Below, one piece after another: positions 23,985 through 31,537 of a stretch of 33,583 nt of DNA; positions within the stretch are counted from its first letter, which is position 1; each line of letters opens with the position of its first letter. The translations under genes and the position numbers were made by a program. The notes under the pieces were generated by a model that saw nothing but the letters and a program-made list of their open reading frames with translations, ran no database searches and was not told the origin of the DNA. The DNA comes from a virus, in IMG/VR virus record IMGVR_UViG_3300031857_022564, positions 1 through 33,583 of that record; one strand, written 5' to 3'.

Positions 23985-24001
23985 AATGTTAATATAACAT
24001 T
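23985..24001. promoter_or_regulatory. Perfect inverted repeat AATGTTA-ATA-TAACATT
   Basis: A 7-bp perfect inverted repeat with a 3-base centre in the short gap between the genes at 24008 and 23982. Thirteen of its bases (TGTTAATATAACA, 23987-23999) recur exactly at 27583-27595 just upstream of the DNA polymerase gene. Its place directly before a start codon suggests an operator or RNA hairpin controlling initiation. Such AT-rich palindromes can also arise by chance. Confidence 0.35.
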
Positions 24002-24007
24002 TTTCTT

Positions 24008-24223
24008 TTAAGATTCCAAACTTTCTTCAATAAGTGGTTGTTCATCTTCAATAATTTGAGCCTCCTCTATTAAACGGACAAACCAAAACATTCCATCTTT
24101 TCTAAATACATTTGTTGTATTTGTATAACCTCTAAATAAATTAGTATCAATTCCAGTATGTTCAGGAATTACTCTAATAACATGATATAAATCATCTTTA
24201 ATAGTAATTAATTGAATATTCAT
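24008..24223 (-). CDS. Hypothetical protein (71 aa)
   Basis: A 71-residue protein read from ATG at 24223 (MNIQLITIKDDLYHVIRVIPEHTG...), with the clear stop-T-ATG spacing to the clamp gene that recurs in this genome. An earlier ATG at 24241 would add six residues inside the clamp gene and is less likely. It is mixed alpha/beta and ends in an acidic tail (IEDEQPLIEESLES). No family recognised. Confidence 0.5.
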   Translation of the reverse strand: MNIQLITIKDDLYHVIRVIPEHTGIDTNLFRGYTNTTNVFRKDGMFWFVRLIEEAQIIEDEQPLIEESLES

Positions 24224-24224
24224 A

Positions 24225-24965
24225 TTATAACTCTTTAGCAATTACATAGTATTCACTTTTAATACTTCCGTTATCAAAAGCAAGCCTCATAATTCCTTCT
24301 AAATTAATTCCCATAACACAATTAGCTACATCTTTATTACAATACATGATTTCTTTAATCAAGTTAGAATTATAATGAGCTTTGAATTCATTAGGCAAAT
24401 TGTTAGTAGTAATGTCTGGGAGGTAAAAAGATACTTTATTTGAGTATTCAATATTTCCTCCAAACAACATTTCTAATTGCAGATCACTATCAGCGTTTAT
24501 AAACGGTTTGAATACAACAGTATCAGTATCGGCGAGTGCAGATTTAGCCTTGATTATAGCGTTTATACTCTCGTTATCTAACGTGGCTTCAATATTGTAT
24601 ACACCATCACCAATATATTCTCCTGCTTTAGGAATAATCATATTATCAGCTAAAGCATAGTTTAGAGTAAATTGATTATCTGCTACAATAAGTTTAGTAA
24701 TTAGTTTATGTTGTTTTATATAACTTAATTCTAAATAACCATTTGTAATAGCTAATAATTTAAGTAATTGAGATGTATTACTAATAGCTACTTGTGAATC
24801 TTCTAATTCAAAGTTATCACATGTTACTGTTCCAATCATTGAATTGTCTGGAGAATTGAATTTAATGGTTAATTTGTTATCTTGAATGTCCCATTTAACT
24901 CGTTCATTCATTCCATTCAAGTAATACTTGGAAATAATCGAAACTAAATCTACTTTATTAATCAT
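24225..24965 (-). CDS. Sliding clamp, T4 gp45-like
   Basis: A 246-residue processivity clamp. The overall pattern fits gp45-type clamps: N-terminal MINKVDLVSIISKYYLNGMNERVKW, alternating strand repeats through the middle (SQVAISNTSQLLKLL, LIVADNQFTLNYALADNM), and the C-terminal block LEGIMRLAFDNGSIKSEYYVIAKEL, which matches gp45 ends. It forms a ring around DNA and tethers the polymerase. It lies 20 bases downstream of the DNA polymerase gene and upstream of clamp-loader genes in the same direction. Confidence 0.82.
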   Translation of the reverse strand: MINKVDLVSIISKYYLNGMNERVKWDIQDNKLTIKFNSPDNSMIGTVTCDNFELEDSQVAISNTSQLLKLLAITNGYLELSYIKQHKLITKLIVADNQFTLNYALADNMIIPKAGEYIGDGVYNIEATLDNESINAIIKAKSALADTDTVVFKPFINADSDLQLEMLFGGNIEYSNKVSFYLPDITTNNLPNEFKAHYNSNLIKEIMYCNKDVANCVMGINLEGIMRLAFDNGSIKSEYYVIAKEL

Positions 24966-24985
24966 AACTTATTTATTATATATAT

Positions 24986-27580
24986 TTAAAATTTAAAAAA
25001 TTTATTAATATTGTGATTAAGTACTACTGCACCCCATCCTAAATCTGAATATAATGATTCTAATTTGTTTTTCAAAACTGAATCAAACAAACCATCTCTA
25101 TCAATATATTTTTCTATAAACTCCATTAGTTCTGGAGGGTCATTAAACCCATTGAAACCGACAACATCAATTCGGTATGGATTATCTTTTAAATAAGCAA
25201 TATACATTTTATCACCTATTTGAAATGTTGGATATTTTTTATCTAGATTTTTAAATTTCAGAATGTCATTATAAAATATAGCTGCTTTAGTATTAATAGG
25301 ACATTTTGATCCTAATTTAGAAAATACCTCACCAGCACGTGGAGGAGAAGCTAAATACTCACTCATTTTCTTTAAACCAGTAGGTTTAAGAATTTTCCTC
25401 CAATCAATAGTTCTTAGTTCAGTTCTAAAATCTAATATTTGTTTATCAATATCAGTTTTAGGTTTACCAAACATAATTTCATTAATAATGTTTTCCCCAA
25501 ACTTTCTAAATAATGGTGGGAAATTAGATTTCATTAGATCTAAACCTTTAACATCCAACTCATCTACAGGTACACCTTCCTTGTTAACAATATGTTGGGC
25601 GTATCTCCTCTTACCTGCAAAATAACCTCTATCTAGTACAACCTCTTGTTTTAACTCAAAATAGTGAGTTGCTTTATCTCCTAAATTAAAAGCAGTTTTA
25701 GCAAAGTTACCAATAAAATCATTAGCCATTTTTTGCAACTCATTAGCTATAACTAATATTTTATTAATAACATCTTCTCTATTATTAAAATCAATATCCG
25801 GATGTCTTGCTATAAGTAAATCTTTACATTGGATAAATAGTGAGTCAGTATCACTAGTAACAATATAGTCTTTAGGAATTTCATTACCTAATTCTTTATT
25901 TAGGTATTCATTCATGTTCCTAATACTTTCTTGTAATAATCTTTGACCTGATAAAGTGATAGCTTTACTAATGAATTTATTTCCATCTGTGTATCTCCAA
26001 CCATTTTGAGCAAACACACCATAAACATCATTCAATTTAATTTTATAGGCATGTTGGCGTCTATCATAAAAGGCACCCATAACAGGATCATTATCTACCT
26101 TATATGCTTTTTTCATTAGTTTTTTATATTCCTGTCGTTTAGCAAACCAATCAGCTAAGATTTCACAAACCACACTTGATTTATCTTTCCTAAACAATAC
26201 ACCAGGAGCAGATACAATTAAATTATTTTTTTCAATAATATTGATAATTTCACTTACAGTTATTTCAGAACGAGCTAATGTTCTATCTTTTCTAACTTTT
26301 TCAATATAGATAATTTTATCAGGATTCATTGATTTAAGTTCCTGAAGTGACCATTGGTTATCATATTTGTCTTTATTTACAATTCTACCTACCAATGTTT
26401 CAATACCCATATTAAGTGATCTAATAATAGAAGGATACAGTGATGTAAAATCTAAATCAATAACCCACTCATATAAACCAGGTACAGGATCTTTTAGATA
26501 ACCACCAGCATATTCTTCCTCTAATGTTCTTAATGCTGGATTGTAAGTAGTAGGTTTATTAGGTGAAATAATACCTTTACGTTTTAGATAAGTTAAAATA
26601 GCACCTTCATTCAACATAGTTGAATAATAGATAGCTTCATATTCTGTATGACATAGATGACCAATTGTAACTGTTAACTCAATAAACTTCATTCTATTTT
26701 CAAGTTCAACAATAATCTCTACATCTCGTAAATTATATTCAATAAATGTATTAGGATCTTCTTTAAATAATTTATCAAGTGAACCTTGATATTCTATCTT
26801 TTCTAGTTTAGCATATTTTTTACCTATATCACCTAAACGATAAGATGGTTCTTGTTTCATAATATACTTTTTAAATAAAAGCATATAGTCAAGATGATTA
26901 ATACCTCCTAAATTAACTGGTTGGTCTGCAAATTGAGGGGTAAATTTAATTTTATTAATAGGAGATAAAGTAGCAGCTATTGTTTCACCTAATACTTTTT
27001 TAATACGATAATATAAATAAGGAATATCAAAGAAACCACTATTCCAACCTGTAATAATAGTAGGATCAAGTTCATACCATTTATCTAAGAATCCATGTAG
27101 TAATTCTTTTTCAGTAGAATAAGGTATAACTTCTTTATTTTCTCCTTTAATATCCTTAAGTGCTTTATCTTTATCTAAAATCATACAGTAGTATTTTTTA
27201 GAGTTATGATCATATAAAGCAACAGCTGTTATTTCACCCTTAGGATCTTTAATGTTTTCCTCAGTTAGTGCTCCAGCAACAACACACTCAATATCTAGAT
27301 AAACAATGTTGTGAGATTTAGGAGTGTCATCTGTTTCATAATAGTGGTCTACTAAAAAACGAGTTAATTTATCAACATCTTTTTCATAGTACTTAGGATC
27401 TTTCCAATCATCCATCTTTTTGATTGGTGTTACCTTAGTACCTTCTAATGTTTCAAATTCACCATCAGGATCAGCTTGATATAAAGTGGGCCAGTATTTA
27501 ACAGTTTTAAATCCAGTCCACCTATCATCTCTTAAATAATATTGTTTTTCGTCTTTATCGAAATATAGAGCTTGATACAT
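24986..27580 (-). CDS. Family B DNA polymerase, T4 gp43-like
   Basis: An 864-residue replicative polymerase with 3'-5' exonuclease. Exonuclease motifs: DIE (96-98), NSGFFD (180-185) and YNLRD (282-286). Polymerase motif A is DFTSLYPSII (377 onward), motif B KLNDVYG (515-521) and motif C SDTDS (576-580), so both metal Asp pairs are intact. The last residues, HNINKFFKF, end in the aromatic tail used by T4-type polymerases to bind the clamp. It is close to T4 gp43 (898 aa) in length. A terminator hairpin lies just upstream, so it probably begins a transcript. Confidence 0.96.
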   Translation of the reverse strand: MYQALYFDKDEKQYYLRDDRWTGFKTVKYWPTLYQADPDGEFETLEGTKVTPIKKMDDWKDPKYYEKDVDKLTRFLVDHYYETDDTPKSHNIVYLDIECVVAGALTEENIKDPKGEITAVALYDHNSKKYYCMILDKDKALKDIKGENKEVIPYSTEKELLHGFLDKWYELDPTIITGWNSGFFDIPYLYYRIKKVLGETIAATLSPINKIKFTPQFADQPVNLGGINHLDYMLLFKKYIMKQEPSYRLGDIGKKYAKLEKIEYQGSLDKLFKEDPNTFIEYNLRDVEIIVELENRMKFIELTVTIGHLCHTEYEAIYYSTMLNEGAILTYLKRKGIISPNKPTTYNPALRTLEEEYAGGYLKDPVPGLYEWVIDLDFTSLYPSIIRSLNMGIETLVGRIVNKDKYDNQWSLQELKSMNPDKIIYIEKVRKDRTLARSEITVSEIINIIEKNNLIVSAPGVLFRKDKSSVVCEILADWFAKRQEYKKLMKKAYKVDNDPVMGAFYDRRQHAYKIKLNDVYGVFAQNGWRYTDGNKFISKAITLSGQRLLQESIRNMNEYLNKELGNEIPKDYIVTSDTDSLFIQCKDLLIARHPDIDFNNREDVINKILVIANELQKMANDFIGNFAKTAFNLGDKATHYFELKQEVVLDRGYFAGKRRYAQHIVNKEGVPVDELDVKGLDLMKSNFPPLFRKFGENIINEIMFGKPKTDIDKQILDFRTELRTIDWRKILKPTGLKKMSEYLASPPRAGEVFSKLGSKCPINTKAAIFYNDILKFKNLDKKYPTFQIGDKMYIAYLKDNPYRIDVVGFNGFNDPPELMEFIEKYIDRDGLFDSVLKNKLESLYSDLGWGAVVLNHNINKFFKF

Positions 27581-27582
27581 AC

Positions 27583-27595
27583 TGTTAATATAACA
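27583..27595. promoter_or_regulatory. Palindromic TGTTATATTAACA leader motif
   Basis: Read on the minus strand, this 13-base sequence stands three to fifteen bases before the polymerase start codon and is identical to part of the inverted repeat at 23985-24001. It is symmetric (TGTTA-TAT-TAACA). Two exact copies in separate leaders suggest a shared regulatory site or promoter element, most likely for replication genes. Two copies only. Confidence 0.4.
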
Positions 27596-27620
27596 AGAAA
27601 GGCTTGGATAACCAAGCCTC
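27595..27620 (-). terminator. Rho-independent terminator before the polymerase gene
   Basis: On the minus strand, GGCTTGG-TTAT-CCAAGCC forms a perfect 7-bp stem with a 4-base loop (27601-27618), the strongest hairpin I found. It is followed by TTTCTTGTTATATT, a U-rich run. It lies between the dCTP-deaminase-fold gene (stop at 27642) and DNA polymerase (start 27580), separating the nucleotide-metabolism transcript from the replication one. Confidence 0.7.
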
Positions 27621-27641
27621 TCAATTCAAAAGTGTTTTAAA

Positions 27642-28139
27642 TTATTGTTTGTAAGCAGTGTTTAAACCTTGCCATTGGCCGTTATAAGTTTCTCCTACTT
27701 CTTCTACTCTCCAAAATGCAATTTGAGCAACCCTAGCATTCTTTTCAATTATAATATTACTATTTACAATCATTGTAGTATTCATTTGATCACAATAAAA
27801 TCCTGGATCCCACCAAGGTGATTCAATGATAGTTCCTGTACGATATAAAGATGAACGGTGAGTGATTTTAGCAGCACAATCATTAGGTACATTAATTCCT
27901 TCATTAAATGTAACTGAGTATATGCCTTTTTCTAGAATCCACAACTCAACATCATCAACATTGATTAGGGGAACTTCAACATAACCTGCAGGATCAATTT
28001 CAGTTTTGTCTCTACGAACAGTAGATCCTACATTAATTTGTTCAATTTTACAAACAGATAAGTCAATACCGATTTGAGCTCGTTTTGAAAAATCTGATTC
28101 TTTGATGTAATTTGATATTTGATTTGAATTTAATAACAT
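27642..28139 (-). CDS. dUTPase/dCTP deaminase-fold protein
   Basis: A 165-residue trimeric dCTP-deaminase/dUTPase-fold enzyme. It has KITHRSSLYRTG (about 92-102; the Ser/Arg motif), SPWWDPGFY (DPGF at 111-114) and a C-terminal ETYNGQWQGLN loop typical of the Dcd/archaeal dUTPase group. The general-base Glu expected a few residues after DPGF in dCTP deaminases (GxxxLEFxN) is not seen (QMNTTMIVN), so it may be a dUTPase or diverged. It would keep dUTP low or supply dUMP for phage DNA. Specific reaction not settled. Confidence 0.75.
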   Translation of the reverse strand: MLLNSNQISNYIKESDFSKRAQIGIDLSVCKIEQINVGSTVRRDKTEIDPAGYVEVPLINVDDVELWILEKGIYSVTFNEGINVPNDCAAKITHRSSLYRTGTIIESPWWDPGFYCDQMNTTMIVNSNIIIEKNARVAQIAFWRVEEVGETYNGQWQGLNTAYKQ

Positions 28140-28140
28140 A

Positions 28141-28311
28141 CTATTTTAATTTATTTAATATTTTGTCCCAAAACAAGTCTAACTTGTCTTTTCTTGCTTT
28201 ACATCCGCAATCATCATAGCCCATTTTTTTAGCTATGAATAATGCAGTTCGGTGGCCTTGTCCAAATGTAATAATATGAATTACAGTTTCAACAAAACCA
28301 CCTAGCTTCAT
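28141..28311 (-). CDS. Small phage protein with CGC motif (56 aa)
   Basis: A 56-residue protein from ATG at 28311 to TAG at 28141-28143. It starts MKLGGFVETVIHIITFGQG and contains DDCGCKARKDKLD. The 'FGQG...AxxxAxKxGYxDCGCxxRKxxL' pattern is, from memory, a small protein found across Bacteroidota phages, function unknown. The CGC pair may bind a metal or form a disulfide. The start overlaps the FolE stop (TAATG), and it fills the gap before the dUTPase/dCTP-deaminase gene. Confidence 0.65.
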   Translation of the reverse strand: MKLGGFVETVIHIITFGQGHRTALFIAKKMGYDDCGCKARKDKLDLFWDKILNKLK

Positions 28312-29000
28312 TAGATTTGATGTCCTCCGTTATTGATTTTAATTGAGTCAAAAAACTCTTTACGTGCTTGATTAGCATTATCCATAAATACTCCTGATGC
28401 TTTAGTAGTAACCATTGAAGCACCTTGATGTTTTACACCTCTACAGCTTACACAGTTGTGAGTAGCAACTACAGTTACAATAACACCTTTATTGTTTTCA
28501 CAAATCTTTTCTACTGCTTGATGAATAGCTGATGTAAGTTGTTCTTGAATAGCTCCTCGACGTCCAAAATGTTCTACAATACGATTCAATTTACTTAAAC
28601 CAATTACAGAACCACCTTCACCTACAATGTAACCAATATGAACTACACCTCCAATTGTTTGGTGGTGGTGTGAACACATTGATGTGAGAGGAATATTACG
28701 TTCAATAACAATACCATCATAACCATCACTTGGGAATGAAGTAATTTCAGACATAGCATCATAACGACCTTTCCATAAATCAAATACATAGGCTTTAGCT
28801 ACACGACGAGGTGTATCTGAACTATTAGGATCATTTTTCCAGTCACATCCTAGAGCATCTAAAAACTTACCATATGCTTCAGCAGCTTCATCCACCATTG
28901 CCCATTTTTCTTTTTCAGTGAATGGAAAACCAGGAGCAACCCCATTAGCATAACCCATTTTTACTACTTCTAAATCTAATTTAAATGTTTTATTATTCAT
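28311..29000 (-). CDS. folE: GTP cyclohydrolase I
   Basis: A 229-residue FolE-type enzyme making 7,8-dihydroneopterin triphosphate from GTP, the first step of preQ0 and folate synthesis. Zinc ligands are visible: CSHHH (C109, H111-H113) and CVSC (C183, C186). IPLTSMCSHHHQTIGG, HIGYIVGEGGSVIGLSKLNRIVEHF and the QEQLTSAIHQAV helix match FolE. With QueD, QueE and QueC nearby it completes the preQ0 route. The N-terminal 15 residues are extra; an ATG at residue 15 is an alternative start. HPRT lies upstream. Confidence 0.93.
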   Translation of the reverse strand: MNNKTFKLDLEVVKMGYANGVAPGFPFTEKEKWAMVDEAAEAYGKFLDALGCDWKNDPNSSDTPRRVAKAYVFDLWKGRYDAMSEITSFPSDGYDGIVIERNIPLTSMCSHHHQTIGGVVHIGYIVGEGGSVIGLSKLNRIVEHFGRRGAIQEQLTSAIHQAVEKICENNKGVIVTVVATHNCVSCRGVKHQGASMVTTKASGVFMDNANQARKEFFDSIKINNGGHQI

Positions 29001-29017
29001 AACTTTTTATTAATATA

Positions 29018-29521
29018 TTAATCTTCTGGTACGTAGCCAAGTATATGAGGAAGATTCCTTTTAGTCCCATCAGTAGCATCTAAACCATACCCTACTAACC
29101 AATGTTCATCTTTTAATTCAAAACCATAAACCAAACCATCTGTGTTTGAATAATGTTTTTTAAATAATGTTACTGGAGTAATAGAATTTGGATTGAGGTA
29201 TTGAAGGTGCTTAATTAAACGATTCATAGTGTTACCTGAGTCATAGATGTCATCTACAAGATATACATCTTTTCCTTCAATATCAATAGTAATTGATTTT
29301 AGGATTCGTATTTCACCTTGTTTGGTTTCATCATATGATTTAGCACTAATAAAATCAATATGGCACTCCCCTACTTGTTTTACTAAGTCTGTAAAAAACA
29401 TAAACGCTCCATTTAAAACACAAATGAATACTGGAGGTTGCTTATGTTGTTTCTTTTTAATGTTGTAAGCAATTTCGCCTACTTTGTTTTTAATTTCTCT
29501 TTCTGTAAATAAAGTTATCAT
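29018..29521 (-). CDS. hpt: Hypoxanthine(-guanine) phosphoribosyltransferase
   Basis: A 167-residue purine salvage enzyme converting hypoxanthine or guanine plus PRPP to IMP or GMP. The PRPP-binding motif YLVDDIYDSGNTM is at about 87-99, FICVLNGAFMFFTDL and the loop KSYDETKQGE match HPRT, and a C-terminal VGYGLDATDGTKRNLPHIL ends the fold as usual. It can increase the GMP/GTP pool that FolE consumes, and lies beside folE. It starts with ATGA overlap to the upstream thioredoxin-like gene. Confidence 0.93.
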   Translation of the reverse strand: MITLFTEREIKNKVGEIAYNIKKKQHKQPPVFICVLNGAFMFFTDLVKQVGECHIDFISAKSYDETKQGEIRILKSITIDIEGKDVYLVDDIYDSGNTMNRLIKHLQYLNPNSITPVTLFKKHYSNTDGLVYGFELKDEHWLVGYGLDATDGTKRNLPHILGYVPED

Positions 29522-29757
29522 AGAACTAATTTTTTCAAAACTTCTTTAATTTCTTCTGGTCCTTCAAACTTATGTTTGCCTTTTTGGTCTTCAATTACTA
29601 AAGTAGGAACCCATTGTACATCATAGGATTCAGTAAGAATTTCATCTTCATGGGTGTTAACCATCTCAATACCTAAAGCATTACTAAACTCAGAAATGAT
29701 AGGTTTTAAATCAGCGTATTTACCACACTCGTTGGTATAAAAAAAGGTTATATTCAT
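29518..29757 (-). CDS. Thioredoxin-fold protein with single active-site Cys
   Basis: A 79-residue thioredoxin/glutaredoxin-like protein. It begins MNITFFYTNECGKYADLKPIISEF, where the usual CxxC is CGKY, so only the first Cys remains. The cis-Pro part WVPTLVIEDQKGK and the C-terminal helix are conserved. It may act as a monothiol redoxin, a binding scaffold, or be inactive. A second thioredoxin with intact CVPC lies at 31995. ATGA overlaps on both sides place it in the nucleotide operon. Confidence 0.72.
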   Translation of the reverse strand: MNITFFYTNECGKYADLKPIISEFSNALGIEMVNTHEDEILTESYDVQWVPTLVIEDQKGKHKFEGPEEIKEVLKKLVL

Positions 29758-30329
29758 TTTATTAGATAGTTTCTAAAGTTACTTTGTGTTGGTGATACAT
29801 TTGGAAAATAATATTTTTCAACTTGATTTCCAAACTTAATTATTTTATAAAATCCATCAGGTACAGTTGCTCCTGTAGGTAGTTTTAAGGATGTTTTACT
29901 ATACACCATTCTGATTTCTACATTAACAGTGTTGGTTTTAGCAAGTTCACGCTCATATGACTCTAATAAACGCCATACACCACGATTTAAACGTTCATGC
30001 TGTAATACACAATTCACATAAGTGAATGTTTTATATAACATTTCTTTAGTACAGTTAAAATCAGCAGCGGGGGCACAATGTCCTTTATCATAAACGTTAG
30101 CAGCATAATCAGCATTATCTGAAGTAATTAATCCTGCTTGAACATAAAAATCCATTCCAGTACGAGGAGCAGTACCTGTAGGGCATTGTACTGTATAAGT
30201 AACCCATTTAGGTTGTTGTAACACCTCAGAATAAACAGATGTGAAAATATCTGTTTTAATGTAAACTGAATCTCTTTGAGCAAAGGCAACTAGAGGAAAT
30301 AAAAACAATAATAATAATAGCTTTTTCAT
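29754..30329 (-). CDS. Secreted DNA/RNA non-specific endonuclease
   Basis: A 191-residue nuclease of the NUC1/Serratia-type family when read from ATG at 30329. The N-terminus MKKLLLLLFLFPLVAFAQ is a strong signal peptide with cleavage after AFA. The catalytic motif is DKGHCAPAADF (DRGHLAPAADF in the family; His84 as base), followed by NCVLQHERLNRGVWRLLE with the metal-binding Asn. Four Cys in the mature part could form disulfides. It would act in the periplasm or outside. An upstream ATG (30416) would place 29 residues inside the thioesterase gene and hide the signal peptide, so I reject it. Confidence 0.87.
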   Translation of the reverse strand: MKKLLLLLFLFPLVAFAQRDSVYIKTDIFTSVYSEVLQQPKWVTYTVQCPTGTAPRTGMDFYVQAGLITSDNADYAANVYDKGHCAPAADFNCTKEMLYKTFTYVNCVLQHERLNRGVWRLLESYERELAKTNTVNVEIRMVYSKTSLKLPTGATVPDGFYKIIKFGNQVEKYYFPNVSPTQSNFRNYLIK

Positions 30330-30342
30330 ATTGTTATAAATA

Positions 30343-30744
30343 TTACAATTTTGAGGGTGGAGTATTAAATGCCTTTTTAACCTGTTCTGAGATGGGAATT
30401 GGTACTCCTTCTTCATCTACTCTAACAAAGGTCATATTTGTAGCTAATAAAACAACCTCATCACCTCTAAATACATTAAATCCTCTTGCTTCAATACTAA
30501 AAGTAGCAGATGTGTTTCCTACTTTTACCATTTCAGCATATATTTTAACAAGTTGTTTTTCTTTAGCAGGTTTTAGGAAAACACACTTATCCATAGCAAT
30601 AGTAATCATATTTTGGCTTCTGCATTTTTCCATTGCATAAGCAGCTACCGCGGCATCTATCCAGCTAAGCAATTTGCCGCCGAATAGATTACCGTGAAAG
30701 CCTAAATCTGATTTTTTAACGGGGTGGGTAGATAGTAAATCCAT
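30343..30744 (-). CDS. Acyl-CoA thioesterase, hotdog fold (YciA-like)
   Basis: A 133-residue hotdog thioesterase. It opens HPVKKSDLGFHGNLFGGKLLSWIDAAVAAYA, the YciA/ACOT motif in which GNLFGGxLLxWID carries the catalytic Asp, followed by the FLKPAKEKQLVKIYAEMVKVGNTSATFSIEARG strands. Such enzymes cut acyl-CoA to free acid and CoA. This is unusual for a phage; it may alter host lipid or CoA pools during infection or liberate acyl groups for envelope changes. It starts at TAATG overlap with queE and is followed by the secreted nuclease. Confidence 0.87.
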   Translation of the reverse strand: MDLLSTHPVKKSDLGFHGNLFGGKLLSWIDAAVAAYAMEKCRSQNMITIAMDKCVFLKPAKEKQLVKIYAEMVKVGNTSATFSIEARGFNVFRGDEVVLLATNMTFVRVDEEGVPIPISEQVKKAFNTPPSKL

Positions 30745-31535
30745 TATACAGCTCTCTTAGTATCGTAACTAATAATATGATCTCTACCGGTCCAATTATA
30801 ACCCATTTCAAATGCTTTTTCTAAACTGATAGGATATTGTTTAATTAATTCTTCTCTAGTATCACCTGCAGGCATTAACCATGTTTTGTTTTTAGGAATA
30901 TTCATTTCAACCCTAAATGCTTCAATTTCTTCTAATGTACCTTTATGTCCATCATAAACTGGTTTGTAATGATAGTCTGTATGGTAATCTAAAGTTTTAC
31001 GAATTGCCTCTTTATTCAAACGAAGTTTGTTATGCTGGTCAATCATTTTTTGATCCACGAGCTTACCCATTGGAGTGGTAACGTTAAGAGCAGGAACAGA
31101 ATTGGCAAACTTTGGAGATAAAGATACCAACCCAAACGGATAATCGGTTTCAATAAAGTGGCTACCTTCTGTTTCAATGGTTATACATATACCACGCTCG
31201 TTAGCAAAGTGAGTTAATTCATTACAAAGATCAGGCTGCATAGTAGGTGAACCACCAGTCAACATCATTTCTTTAATTTCAGGATTTTCATCGTAGATCT
31301 TAATAATGTCGTTAAATGTATAAATACCTTTTTCTGGGTGGATACTTGTGTACCAACTATCACACCAACCACCTTCACCAAACCAACATCTGTGAGTACA
31401 GCCTGTTGTTCTAATTGCTACTGTTGGTCTACCTTGTCTTGAACCTTCGCTTTGAATACAAGTGTAAACCTCAAGTACAGGTAATTTTTTATTATAGTCA
31501 GTAATACGACCTGGTTTTTTAGTTTCTGTTGTCAT
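30744..31535 (-). CDS. queE: 7-carboxy-7-deazaguanine synthase QueE, unusual cluster spacing
   Basis: A 263-residue radical SAM enzyme of the QueE family, turning 6-carboxy-tetrahydropterin into 7-carboxy-7-deazaguanine. The N-terminus LPVLEVYTCIQSEGSRQGRPTVAIRTTGC is typical. The cluster cysteines are C46, C50 and C58, a CX3CX7C arrangement instead of CX3CX2C, with WCDSWYT after the last Cys in the place of WCDTxYT. MLTGGSPTMQPDL and the C-terminal TWLMPAGDTREEL complete the match. It lies directly after queD and before the thioesterase. Confidence 0.88.
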   Translation of the reverse strand: MTTETKKPGRITDYNKKLPVLEVYTCIQSEGSRQGRPTVAIRTTGCTHRCWFGEGGWCDSWYTSIHPEKGIYTFNDIIKIYDENPEIKEMMLTGGSPTMQPDLCNELTHFANERGICITIETEGSHFIETDYPFGLVSLSPKFANSVPALNVTTPMGKLVDQKMIDQHNKLRLNKEAIRKTLDYHTDYHYKPVYDGHKGTLEEIEAFRVEMNIPKNKTWLMPAGDTREELIKQYPISLEKAFEMGYNWTGRDHIISYDTKRAV

Positions 31536-31537
31536 AA

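Noticed and set aside
29247-30640. Plus-strand frames opposite HPRT and the thioesterase
   Set aside because: Both sense genes have strong motifs; no start context or motif supports the antisense frames.
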